In this document: in pieces, positions 26,101 through 38,331 of the stretch | Numbering within the stretch: the stretch's first letter is position 1 | Layout: every line of letters begins with the position of its first letter | NCBI RefSeq assembly: GCF_030463565.1 | Contig: NC_134646.1 | Location: forward strand, 70,031,710 to 70,095,709 | DNA from: Pelecanus crispus | Taxonomy: Eukaryota; Chordata; Aves; Pelecaniformes; Pelecanidae | Length of the DNA stretch: 64,000 nt | Reading direction: 5' to 3' | Translations under genes and position numbers: made by a program | Notes under the pieces: generated by a model | Seen by the model: the letters and a program-made list of their open reading frames with translations, nothing else | Told to the model about the DNA's origin: nothing | Database searches by the model: none

Positions 26101-29059
26101 GTTCTGCAGTGCCAAAACCATTTACCTTTGGTGCTAGATTTATTAAGCATTTTCCAGAAGCATAGTCACCTTTTTATTTCACATTTTCCTACAGAATTCC
26201 AGGCAGGCCTTTCTTTAAAAATCTGGTTATCTTTGGATTTTCTTCATAGTGAGTCTTTCAAAGAGAAATTGTACCTATAAGCAGACAATTTATATCCACA
26301 TCAGAATTACAGCACAGAGTGTGATAATTCAGCTGCTGGCAAGGACTCTTCACTGGCAACTATATAGATCTGACAGAAGTCCACATTAAAAATAACAATT
26401 ACAGTGAAGTGAAAGATGCATTTTTAAAAAGCAAGGGATTACTCATAAATACAAGCTTGGATGCACCAGTAAGACAGAGTAGTGAACAGAGTTCTGATCT
26501 GAAGGTCCCTGAAGTCAACAGAGAGCTAAGAAATGCCATAATTAAAAAGGATATATCCTACCACAGGTGAGTGCAGCCCCTGGAGTACACTGGCCTAGTC
26601 TAAATGTCTCCCATCACTTGTCCTGTCTGCTCATTGTCCCCCCAGAACTTGGAGGAGCCAAGCCATAGGTGGGATGATAGACTACCCATTGGACAACACG
26701 TCTTGCAATGACCTCTGCAAGTGATGGACAGACTAGTCTGTCAATATGACTAGCTGCACCCAGGTACTTGGGGGAGTCTTTTGGTTTTGCCTTGCTGAAA
26801 TTCTTTGTTAACCTAGCTGGGGCAAGTCTTCATAATATAAAATATATTTAATTGCTGATCGTTTCCACAGTTCACAATGTTTTGCATTATTACTAAAGAT
26901 ATTAATCACTTAATGTCAACATAGATTGCTGGCTTGTTATCATTTTTACAGGTATGCAGATTCACTAGGCTAGGTCACTAATGTTTCCATAATACCCATA
27001 TAAAGAACATATACTCAGACTTAATGGAATTTCTTCATCACAGAAGTGATCAGTCTCTGCACTTCTTTCTCCTTCAAAACGGCATAAATTCAGAACTTAC
27101 AAATTAGGAAGGAGTGGCTGGGTGAGAGACCCAGAAGCAACCTTCCCTTTCTGACTGCTGATGCAAAGAAAGTCACTGATACCACATGGAAGCAGAAGCC
27201 CAGGTGAAGTCAGATGCCATGGTACTGCCTCCAGTTTGGTCCAGATTACAGTGGCAGCACAAGGTAGAGTCTGGTGTCTGCCGATGAGCGAGACATGAAT
27301 GGCCTCTGTCAGCTTGAAATCCTTTTGTGCCAATTTTGTCAAACCTGCAAAAGGGTGTGAAAGCGGAATATAGCAGAGGGCCGAGGTGTGCCAGAGCTAG
27401 TCCTCCACTTGACCTAGCTCATTCATGGGAGTGCAAACATGGAAAGGCAGCACACAGCCACTCTGGGGCCCCTTTTCAGTGGAGCATTCTTCTCAATTAC
27501 TGGTAATTGCTCATTGTGTGGTCCTTAAAAGACCTATCATCTTGGAATTCATAAAATCTATGCATGTTTTGGACAAACAGATAAGCATGGCCACAGCTGA
27601 TGAGAGCTCTACTTACTATGAGGCAGTATCCTGTCTCCCGCATCCTATCTTCAACCCCAATTGATGTCTTAGGAGGAAAGAGCAAGAAATCCTGAAGCAT
27701 ACCAGGCTGGAATGAAAAGTGTTCCTACAGGCAGATTTTTCTAACTCCCATCAGTTAGAATTTGGTTCATGTCCAAAAGAATGAAGATTAATCCTTACCA
27801 TGGAACTGAATCATTACCAATGCAATTCTGAATATTATATCTTCATTTTCTACTTGAAGCTGTTGTGTACCATAGCTATGTGCTGTTAAAAGAACTTTTC
27901 TTTACCCCTATATTGACTGAATTTCAGTTGTGGAGATAGTCCCTATGCTTTTCAGCAGATTTTTTTTTTATATAGTTATTGCTGGTAGGCATGATTACAA
28001 TCTCTGGAGAACAAAGTGAACCCTTACTAGCTTATTTCTGAGTGTTTATCCAACACTGATATGAATTATCTTAGATATCACATTCTCTTTAATTAGAATA
28101 GGAATTGACGGTTCTTACTGTAGCTATTTATATGGTTCTAGGAAAACACAGAAATAAAATTTTCATGTGGGGCCTATATATTTTAAATATAAGCTTGTGT
28201 TGATAAAAAGATTAAAAACCACTATAATTTTCAAGAATAACTGAAAGTCATTGTGCTTTGGACAATTTAAATAATCCTACATTTACCTGTTACACCAGTG
28301 CCCTTCATGCCCATCTTGTACTGAGAAAGAAAAACTCCTTGCTTGTAAAAAGCACCTTGTCCTTTCCCTTTGTTACTTGGATGAACTAACAAAGTATGTA
28401 TATAATAGTAACTGTTTTGTTACCTCTCACAGCTATGATCTTCATTCCCTTGTAGCTCACTCATTTTTCATGTTAATCACTTGATTTGTTATTATTATAA
28501 TCTCCAGTTTAGACAGGAAAATTCTTGGAACAAAATCTTGTTGTGCTTTGTCTGTAGGGGAGCTGCTATGAATTTCTATGACAGTACATAAACAACTGCA
28601 ACCATCAAGCAAAGGAAATCCAGAAGTAAATCAAAGTTACAGTATTTGCCTTCCTGTTTATTTCCTGTTTGAGGATTTCAGAGATATTAACATGTTGCTG
28701 AACCAAGCATCACAGTTCTGGGAAAAGGCGTAGTATCCTCATTTTATATATAGGAAAAAAGTGCTATAGAAATAACGATTCTGCTTCCGGAATAATGAAG
28801 GAAACATGTTGATTCCCTATGCTTTAATCATAAACTGTTCTATACTCCTCATGTTTTAAATGGTCATTTGTAAGTCTTCTACTGCAGAGAAACGCCTCCT
28901 TAGCCCCTCCAGCTGAGAAGCAGGCATGCTTTTCAGTTGTTCCAAATTGATGAGATGGCTTTTTACTAAAATAGCCATCTTTTTGTTCTGTGCATTTCAT
29001 TTCTAGTTGGATTCAAATGTCAACAAATTGATCCTTGGCAAACCAAGCTTTCCACTATG

Positions 29060-29185
29060 TAATGTCATTTCCTCATTGAACTAATTACTTCACTGTATCA
29101 GTTGAAATATTGCTTTTAAAGTAATTGGGGACTTACATATCTATGTTCTTTATGCAAATTAAAATGAATAGCTATACTTAGTAAA
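29060..29185. promoter_or_regulatory. second POU/homeodomain motif cluster
   Basis: Within about 80 bases there is a TAATTA core (29082-29087), a 'taattgg' word near 29122 and an exact ATGCAAAT octamer followed by TAAAAT (from 29152). The spacing and AT-rich, non-repetitive texture resemble the block at 17.3-17.7 kb. It may be a small enhancer; this is inference only. Confidence 0.25.
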
Positions 29186-30443
29186 TGGGAAAACTGCCTA
29201 AGTGTTAGAGCTGTTCTCAACCTGGAAATTCATTTCCCACAAGAGAAATCAGTTGTTAACCCACTGCTGAATTTAAGTTACAATTTTTAAGCCTGTGTGT
29301 CTAAAATGACACTCCTCAACGCAGATCTAAAACTCTAAATACAAGAGGCTCCCTTACAAAACTCTTGTCACCTCCAACTGCCTCTAACCCAATAAAACTT
29401 GTCAGTGCTCTCACTTTCTCAGTGCCGAATTATCTGCTCAATTACTTCCTTGAAAGCCCACAGAAAACAGCCTTTGTTGCACAGAAAGAGCTGGCTCAGG
29501 ATCAGTCTATTTCTTAACTTCCTAGAACAGGCAGCTTCTAGCATGACAGTGTTTGAGTGGTCGTTGCAAAGGAACGGGAGGGTGTTCCTCTCTCCCAGGA
29601 TACCAGTTACTTTCGGACTGAAACACTCAACTCTGGGCTCTGCCTTCCGGACGCTATGGTGCTGATCGTGCAGCTGATTCAGCCAGGCATTACACCCACT
29701 CACTCAAGTGGGCTAGAGGTCTAAAAGGTCAATCACAATATTCAGGCAAAGTTTTAAAAACTTGACTACTGAGGACACGAGCCAAACACAGCTAAGGAGG
29801 TGAGAACAAGATCTGCCATGGAGACACGCTGCAGGAAAAAAGGGTGAATTGGCACCATGAGCAATCTTAACTCACAGCATCAGGAGCCAGGAACATACTG
29901 GGAGTAGGAAAGAGTAACTCAGAAGACACAGTAGTTCTGTGAACATTATTTTCTCTTTTCTGTTAAGTCTCAGGTATTGCTTTATTAGTCTTGCTTGTCT
30001 GTATCATGGACTCCAATTTAAATGTATGCTTGTGCTCTGCAAACACATCAGGACATATAATTTAACCATCTTACTGGAAGTGTGAAATACTTCTATTAAA
30101 CAAGGTGTGCTTTGTATATTACCATGAAGTATGCTGCTTGCAATTAAGATGATAGTTCTGCATCCATCCAAGGGGCAACGCTCAGACATTCAACTGTTCT
30201 TATTTTAATTGATAATTCTCCTGATTTAATTTCAAACAATCTCACTTAAGGAAAGGGGAGAATAATTGTTATGGATTGTGAAATATAGGAGTACCGGGAG
30301 GGAACTGAATGTGCCAGCTGGGAATATACAAAGGAGGGAATGAGTCATGCAACTTCCAGTCATTCGGAAAGGGGTCGTCCTGACTGGGCAGGACTGCAAT
30401 TATTAAAATTTATGTATCAAGCATTTACTTCTGGGTTGAATGA

Positions 30444-30492
30444 ATAAATGATCTGCTAGCAGATCATAATGATCATAAATGATCTGTTAGCA
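30444..30492. repeat. 20-bp perfect palindrome inside an imperfect direct repeat
   Basis: Bases 30448-30467 form a perfect palindrome, ATGATCTGCT joined to AGCAGATCAT. The phrase ATAAATGATCTGCTAGCA (30444-30461) recurs at 30475-30492 with a single change (C to T), giving a 31-base period. Further 'gatcat' words lie between the copies. Origin unknown: either a local tandem duplication with palindrome, or the remains of a small DNA element. Confidence 0.6.
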
Positions 30493-33400
30493 ATGCTGTG
30501 ATAAAGGTTCTGTCAGCAATTATATTATAGGGATTTATAATACAGAACTAAAATAGTGCATCCTGGTCACTAAAATAACTCCAGAGTCAGACTTCGGATC
30601 AAGTTATCATAACCAAGCAGCTGACTAATGCCCACAAAAATATCCATATGCATGGGAGTCATCTTTGTGCAAGCTGGTTGGGTAATTGCTTGTCTAGGGT
30701 TCTTTTTGCTTATAAACATCTCTATAGAATTTATGGGTACTTGGTTATGTGAACACACATTTCTGTGTGCAGGTCTCTAAACAAACGTGTGAACATCAGT
30801 GCATGCCCGTGCAAGTTTTCTAGGCCAAAACAAGGCATTAGATTGTAAAGAAGCATATATTCTTAAGGCTGAGTTAGAAGTTAATCTAGTAGGCCACAGT
30901 AAATCCTGGTAACAGAAATGCTGACTGTACTTCAAACGTAATAGTGTTAAGAGACATCATTTACAGGACTTTTTTCATAGTCAGCTGCCTGTGTTTGAAA
31001 ATGTGCTTTCATAAGATTTTCCAGAAAGGAATCTATTTCATATTGTTTCAATTAAATTGCTGGATTCTTTAACCAGTTGATGTTTTCCCCAACACCTGTG
31101 TTCTGATACTCCAAATGCGAACTCGGTGGCTGACAGATGGAATCTCAGCTTTTACCCTTGATGTCCCTCCGTGAGTTCTGTCAGCTCTTAATGTGGCTGT
31201 GGTGCACATAACTTGTTGTAAATTACAGGATCTCACAACAATAATAACTTGAAAATGGAAAGGAAAAACATGTTTAGTTAATGCTCTGCTAGTTGATGCA
31301 AATGTAGGGCAGGTAGGGTTACTTTGCAGAATATCAAGCATTTTCAGTGTAAGTGCCTTTCTTTATGATCTGCCAGGGCTGAAAGAGCAATCCCAAACCC
31401 ATTCCAGCGCATCTTGTTACTCATCAAGATAGAGCAATCGTCCCAGAGTTCCAAATGCTAATTGGATTTGTATGGGGCCTGCCAAATTAAAATGGCCTGC
31501 TTCAAAATATAAAACTTGAGCAAAAGGAGGGTGGGAAATTTTGAGTTCCAGTTGACAATGTATTCTTATCTCATCATGCTACTTTAGAGGGTCTTTGGTG
31601 TATGACATAAGAAATCACTCCCTTGATGCTGTAACTGTGCTATCGATAGACACAATTTGATATATTGATAGACACAGTTTGTGAATACATCAAAAATCTA
31701 CATCTGCACACTAACGTATAAAAGATCATGCAGACTACGTTGGCATTACCAGAATTAAATCAGAGTTGAATTTGATCCAAACGCTGCCGTCACATTTGAC
31801 AATTGCATTGTAAGAGTTAATAACAAAAACAATAACTAAAGCAAAAACAAATCTTGAGGAAAGACAATTATTAAAAAATGTAGCACTGAATCGTTACCTG
31901 AAAGACTGGCTGATTTTAGAACATTTCTAATGTTAAAACAATACTGAGCTCCTAAAGTTGATCTTGATTTCAGTATTGTGTTGTCATGTATATGTAAATA
32001 AACATTTGCATGTGTTTATATATATAAAAACAACATCTGCGTTCACGAAGAGCAGTTCTGAAAAAGGTTTTTCACCTTCATTATATTGTGCACAGTGGAT
32101 TAAGGCGATCTGTATCTATTACAACATTGTTTAAATAGCAAATAACAATTAAATTAACCAATAAAACATTTCTTCTTTCAAACTTCAAATATTTCAAAAC
32201 CAGTCCCAAACTCATGAAAACTGTAGGAGTCCACTGAAGGTCATGACTTTATTTTGACTTACCATGACTGAAGGTTTGGTCTCAGAGCCATTTGTTATAC
32301 ATTTGTAAGCAACACATTTCCTTTTCTATGTATGCTATGGTTCATGTTTTTCATGTGCAACTACAATTACAAAATGAGCCATGATTTTCAGAAATAGGAA
32401 TCTAAACTAGGGGTCCCAGAACCTCTTAACTGATCCAGCTGGTCCTACAGGAGGCTCAACATTTTTGAAGAACACGTTTTTACTGCCTAAAATCAGAAAA
32501 GCACTTACCCTTATGTTTAAATCTAACACATTTGAATTCTCTCCTGAGTAGAGATGCTTTCCAGAAGTGAGAGACTTAAGATCCTATCTAGAGATCTCAC
32601 AATCTAATTTTAGGCACAAATTTTGTGTGTATGTATATATCTGCATACTTTATCATAATAGAAATGCTCTTGCTGAGCTGAGATTTTCAACTTATTAAAA
32701 TCAATAGGACTGTTTACAGCAACTCTGATTGCTAATGATTCTTATACAGAGTTTTCCATCTCCACTTGGGTTTGGCATGACTAAAAGCTCATATTGTAAA
32801 TTCAGGCACAAAACCCAGGCCACTGTAAATTTGGGATTTCACCTCTGCTCCCTGGACCTGAAAAATACAAAGAAATGATAGACTGAAAATTACACATTAG
32901 GAAACCAATTTTTAGAGGTAACTTGTTTTCTGATACCTAAACAAAACACCAACCACTTTCTGTCTGATGCTGGGAATTTCATTCTTAGGTAGAGGAAACT
33001 CGTGTTTAGGTGCTGAGACCCTCTTCCCCAGGTGCTCTTCTCCTCCCGGTTCATGACTTTTGGAGCTCTCTACCATTTCTCCATCTGCATTTTCTCCACC
33101 AATTTCCTCCCACCTATTCCCCTCACACCTCATGTCTGGCTTAGTTCTGCTGAGGAAGCAGCTGAGGATGGAGTCAAAGGCAGCTGCACTCTTACTTTGT
33201 AACACTTAAACCCATCTTGTCATGTATAGAGCCATCTTCAAATGTTATGTAGTATAGCTACAGATATGTAACAAGAAAAAAAGAGGAAAGAAGAGATTAC
33301 AAAACCTTTCCTCCAGCACTTCAGGATGAAGATTGTGACAAAGCAACTTGGAATTGAAGAGATCTAGGTATCTCCCTGCTACTTTACTTTCAAATGTGTG

Positions 33401-35397
33401 AACCTCACAGGGGAATGCCCCATATATCACCGAGTTCAGCTATGTTGATGTCGAAAAGACCATTTGCTGCTTTTCTTACATAATAGGTGCCAGAGGTTCA
33501 GGTATCTGCGCTCCAATAGAGGCAGCAGTTTATCTATTAGTTGTGGCATTTTGCTCAAGATATTAATCCTGAAGAAATCTTGACACTGAGAAATGGAGAT
33601 CAGACCATGGGCAGGAAAAAAACTGTCACTGACGGTCACAGAAAAAATATTGCCTTGATAAAAACATTCAAGATATCTGACAGGGAAAGAGCTATAAAAA
33701 TATTACACTAGGGAACTCCTAGAAGTCTTAACAAAAATCAAAGAATATTATGAAATTTATTTTTCAGATAATGCGAGCATGTAATATTGAACTAACTTTC
33801 TGTACCTCTGCCCTTCAGTCCTCCTTGAACTATGGTCCCAGGGTAAGATGCCACATAAAAGTATCTCAAAAGAATTATTTCTTCCAAAAATTTCAAAGAT
33901 GGCAGGTGTGGAAAATCAGGCTGTCACTGGAAAGCACCCCTGATTTTAACTGTGCAGTAGCTCCTGTGCTATGTAAGACAGTATCTAAAGCAAACAAATA
34001 ATGGAAATGTACCAGTGAGAAGTCAAACCCGACTTTCAGGTACTGTAGTATTGCATAACATGATTTGTACTTGCATTATTCAAGGACATGCTGATGTTGA
34101 GTAATGCCCTTAGCTTACCTAAGAGCCAACCTAATCTTTAGTGAGCCTACAACTCCGGGAAAAATATGGTGAACTCTAGCATTGTAAATTTTATATTGAG
34201 ACAAGAAAAAAAAAAATTAATGAGTAAAACACGCAGGGTGCTAGTATCTATACAACAATTTCTTATACTGATTATTTTTCATATGTGAAGATTATCCCAT
34301 GCAAAAATTCATGTGCTGCTTAGATGTTGAACATAAAATGAAGGGAAGAATCTTTACATGATTTTTCTCCTGTGGGCGTAAACAGATATTTTTAACTTCA
34401 GCTACCAAACAGAACTGACTGAGACAGAATTAGATTACACTTCCAACCAATACTTTTGTACCTTGAAAATATATGACAGCTGCAATTCTGAAAGATTTAG
34501 AACTAAGTTTGTTAATATCAGTTGTTGCTAAGAGATGCATTGCCTTTAGTAGAAGAATGAATATGCACCCACATACTAAGTGGATCGATGAACTAAAAGT
34601 CACAAACCCAATACAAAATAACTTGTTTGTATTACAAAAGGGCCTGAAAATATTTTATTGTGGAAAAAAAATCAGCATTATTGCACTTTGAATTCATCAT
34701 CAGTTTTGTTGACTTGCCTCCTCACAGAAAGTGTACTCAGTGATGACATTTTTAAAAATGAAGAATGATTGAAGATCACATTGAAGACTATAACTCAATA
34801 TAATTCTTGCAGGAGACTCAAGAAACTAAACCATGCATTTTTAGTATCTAGTCTTTCTTGCATGGTATTACAAAGTCTAAAGAAGTTTGAGCCTCACTGA
34901 CAAAAAGCTTACAAAGATAGATACCAAATGTTTTCATGAGTATTGCAGTCACTCGTAACTTTCATACAGCTATGAGTATTGCATAGTTATCATTTTAACA
35001 CCTGCCTCTTCTTTATTGCTAGTTAATTGTATTGTCCAGTTTCACTTACCTCTGCTTGGTACAGTACACTGAGTTTCCACACTTCTCTCTAGAATTCCGT
35101 TGTATTTCCTAACCTATGTCCACAGTTTATTTCTCATATGAGATATAATTTTGTTGACAGACTTTCTTCCATGTTTGTATTGCTCTCTAAAAAGAAGATC
35201 TTACTTGACCTCTTTTTAGCACACTTCACTGACAGATCATCTATGTTAAGAGGGGATATCTGAGTTGGTGGGGGTAAATGACATAGATGGCAAGGTATGA
35301 AAAGACAACAAAGTTCTGCCAGCAAAAAGCACTACAAAAAATTATTATCTATTTTCTGAGTCGTCTTCTTAATGACCTTTTGTTGGGTCTTGTAGGG

Positions 35398-35416
35398 AAA
35401 AAAAAAAAAAAAAAAA
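35398..35416. repeat. 19-base A homopolymer
   Basis: A run of 19 A is preceded by 'tagggaaa' context and followed by 'cactac'. It could be the A-tail of an old retroposed sequence, but I recognise no element upstream and see no flanking duplication, so I treat it as a simple repeat. Confidence 0.6.
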
Positions 35417-37749
35417 CACTACAAAAAAGGAGGAGTTTTAGACCATGTAAAAATGTTCTCTGGAAAAAGACCATTCTAAAGCACTATTGAGCTGGACACA
35501 CTATAAAAGTTTTAATACTTGATGGCACCAGAATAAACTTTCCTGATATCAAATTAACAAAAATCCCTCTGTGATGATTATGTATAAGATATATTATAGG
35601 TAGATAAACATTACTCTAGTATACGTATGGAAAAATTTAAAGCAAAAAATGAAGTAGCTTGTGCAAAGCCCCAAAAATCAGCAGTGCTGACATTTCTAAT
35701 AAAATTCAAGTAACTCTTAATTCCCAGTCTGTAGTCACTGTGTGACTATCCTAATGGTTTTTGCTGTTGTATGAATGAAACTGCTTTTTCTCCTTCAAGA
35801 CAGTGATTATTTTGAAAAAATCCTCCCTTTCCCCCCCACATAATTATCTCTTGTGAAAGTGAAACTCCAGCTGTGGGAACATAGACAGGGCTGTGTCTTG
35901 TTCTAAGACAATCACTTCAGGAAAAAGGTTTGTGAATGGTTATGAAACTGCAGAGTGGATTCTGACCTGCTGCAGAGTCACTCCGTAGCATGTCTCATAG
36001 CAGATAAGCTATGGAAAGCAACAAAATACAGCTTCTTATGCCCAAACAGCAGATGGTCCCAGATAACTCCCAACAGCAGATATCGTAATGAACCACTACT
36101 TCCTATATCAACACTGCTAACATTTTTCACTAAACAACTTTTTTCCCCTCTAACTGGGCTAGTGCAAGAACTCTATCTGAAGACTGGATTTTGCTGCAGT
36201 TGAGTTGACCTTCTGGAAGTGGCCACCGTGCCAAAATATCATATATAATAGTTGAAATACATATCTCTTTGCATGTGGGAAAGAACATATTAAACTTCTG
36301 GGCAATATTGGGTTACAGACTGGATGTAATGTACAGGAAAAACATACAGAAAGACTCTGGGGGTAGAAAATTGAGGGTAGCTGCTCAATGCATCAAAAAT
36401 ACGAGCCAATTCTTAGCTGAACCGTATTGCAGTCGCACTATTATCATGCCTTCAGCTAAATGAGTTCAAGCAGAAAACTGGAAGATCTTGTAAACTAAGC
36501 AAAGTTATCCTGGGTCAACCCCTGAATTTCTATTGTATGTGCTGACACAACCGGTGTCGGCAATTCCTTAGACAGCTTCTCAGTGGGCCTGATGGAAGAA
36601 CATAGCTGGTTGTTGGATGATGCTTGATGCTGCAAACGCCTTCATTTTGGTAAGACTGATAACAAGGTTGTGACGATTTGTTGTCCTTAATGTATCTTAT
36701 GGATGGATAAAGCTTTTATACACAGCTGGAAGGAGAGAAGCAGAATATCTCTCAGGGTGTCATGTAACTTTGCATGGACTGCAGCAGCACTTCTGCTGAG
36801 GGAATTTTTCAGCTCTTTTTGGAGCTCTTTGTTCCGCGTCTTATTTTTCCAACTGCTTTTTACTTCCGCAGAGAAAAGATGGGAGAAGAAAGCCCAAACT
36901 GATAATGTATAGTAGGTATCACTGTTAGCTCCTGGTATGATACTCTTATTACACATTACAAGTGCCTGTAAAAAGCGCTCCACTGCCTGAAAATACCAAG
37001 ACTTGGATTAATCTTACTGGATTTCAGGCATTTAGAACCACTAATGGCAATGGGCACCTCTAGTCTATCCAACGCCGGAAATGCTCTTTGAGACAACTGT
37101 ACAATTAATGTAGAGTTATAGACTACTATGGCCTTCCAAAGAGAGAATAAAGCACTCTTTGTTTTCCCAGGACGACTGGCTAAATATTAAGCTGACTGAA
37201 TCTGGGCTCTGAATGCGTGATAAGAACACGAGAACCGAATGTGAAGGAGATCTCGTACTTGAAATTCAGGCCAGGTATTTTGTCCTCGTGCCCACTGAAT
37301 TCCCTCTGCAAACAAGCGCTTCACTGTTACCTTGAACTCCCTGCTTCTTATATGCATGTTTATTCTTGTATAAATTATAAGCACTTTGAGACAGGAACAA
37401 TTATTTTTCATTAATATAGCCTCTGACAAGCCTTATCACTGCCAGTATCACGCTGCCAGCAACGAGCAGTATTTCCCGCCTCAGCATTTCGTGAAGGACG
37501 AGATTTCGGAGCACTGCCGCCAGCCCTCCTGTGCCCGGTGGGGCGTTGCCAGCTCCGTGCGAGCCAGGTGGCTACCACGGCACGCTGGCTCGCCCAGGCG
37601 GGCTCGCAGCCGCGACTCCTGCCAGAGGCCTCTTGCGGGAAGAGCCACCCGAGGCCAGGGAGCGCGTGGCTGCGACCGCGAGCGCCGGCCTAGCCCAACA
37701 GGTGTTAACACACTTCATGGAAATCCTGTTGGCATTAGAGTTAATAATT

Positions 37750-37830
37750 AGAATCATAGACTCGTTTAGGTTGGAAACGACCTTTAAGATCTTCCAGTCC
37801 AACCATTAACCTACACTACCAAGTCCACAC
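37750..37830 (-). mobile_element. CR1 LINE 3'-end fragment in the CpG island
   Basis: The plus strand begins AGAATCATAGA, the complement of the CR1 terminal repeat. It continues with 'ggttggaaacgacctttaag', 'ccagtccaaccattaacc' and 'accaagtccac', which together identify the 3' end of an avian CR1 element on the minus strand. Only about 80 bases remain, so the copy is strongly 5'-truncated, as is usual for CR1. It interrupts the CpG-rich sequence about 0.5 kb upstream of the TAPT1 start codon. Confidence 0.88.
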
Positions 37831-38145
37831 CTCTCGCTTTCCCTTTTCGAACAAGGCCTTCATCGGCATGGCGGCGGGGTGGCTTAATCGCGTTGTTTGC
37901 AAGTGTTTTGAACTCCCGTCGCCCCGCCTGCGCGGCGGCTGACACCGTGAGCACCGCACGCTTGTTACGACAACGGCAGAGCCCGCTGGAGCGCTCCCCG
38001 AACAGACGCACACGTATTTGCGCCCGGCCGCGCCTGTAACACCAGAGGCAGCATCGAGGCCGGTCAGAGGCAGGCGCCGAGGGGCGGCGAGGCTGCCGCG
38101 CGGGGCTCCCGGCACCGCAGCGGTTAACGGCGGCGGCCCCGCGCC

Positions 38146-38156
38146 AAGATGGCGCC
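38146..38156 (+). promoter_or_regulatory. YY1-type motif, upstream copy
   Basis: The word AAGATGGCGCC matches the YY1 core (AAGATGGC) on the plus strand. YY1 sites of this form typically sit at or just downstream of transcription starts of housekeeping genes, and their ATG can act as a start codon. Here the ATG (38149) is in frame with the TAPT1 start 183 bases downstream. Confidence 0.5.
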
Positions 38157-38168
38157 GCGCCGGCTCCG

Positions 38169-38200
38169 CCCCCGCACCCCCCACCCCCACCCCCCCCCCC
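38169..38200 (-). other. C-rich tract; G-quadruplex potential on the minus strand
   Basis: Runs of 5, 6, 5 and 11 C separated by one or two bases give, on the minus strand, guanine runs that fit the quadruplex pattern (and an i-motif on the plus strand). It lies in the presumed promoter or 5' UTR of TAPT1, between the two YY1-type words. Homopolymer lengths in such tracts are prone to sequencing error. Confidence 0.55.
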
Positions 38201-38251
38201 GCGCGCCGGGCACTCGCGCGGCGGCCGGGCCTCGCCGCTGTCGCGCGGTGA

Positions 38252-38258
38252 TGAGTCA
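38252..38258 (+). promoter_or_regulatory. AP-1 consensus site
   Basis: An exact TGAGTCA word stands 74 bases upstream of the TAPT1 start codon. The preceding A creates an ATG (38251-38253) in frame with TAPT1. A seven-base word is expected by chance now and then, so a function is only suggested by its position in the promoter. Confidence 0.4.
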
Positions 38259-38303
38259 CCGCCAGGGGCGCGGCGTGGCGCGCGGCTCGGGGGCGGCGGG
38301 CGC

Positions 38304-38314
38304 GGGGCGGGCGG
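38304..38314 (+). promoter_or_regulatory. GC box (Sp/KLF type)
   Basis: The word GGGGCGGGCGG, 18 bases before the start codon, fits the Sp1/KLF consensus. It is one of several GC-rich words in the island, so individual importance is uncertain. Confidence 0.4.
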
Positions 38315-38331
38315 CGCTGCTGGCGGCGAAG

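Larger units (their letters stand above)
20148..37489. other. gene-free intergenic DNA upstream of TAPT1
   Basis: Seventeen kilobases have no recognisable gene. The longest open frame, about 170 codons at 20.36-20.87 kb on the plus strand, crosses a GC-richer patch, has no recognised domain and is judged spurious. Conspicuous items inside are the POU/homeodomain-like cluster near 29.1 kb, the palindrome with direct repeat at 30.44 kb, a duplicated 'gatagacacarttttg'-like word near 31.65 kb, and a 19-base A run at 35398-35416. The bases just before 37.49 kb rise in GC towards the TAPT1 island. A divergent non-coding RNA from the TAPT1 promoter, as annotated in human, could lie on the minus strand but I cannot define its exons. 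Confidence 0.5.

Noticed and set aside
31640..31685. Two copies of a 'gatagacacarttttg'-like word at about 22 bases
   Set aside because: A short local duplication with no further structure; not a CRISPR array (a eukaryotic genome, only two units).
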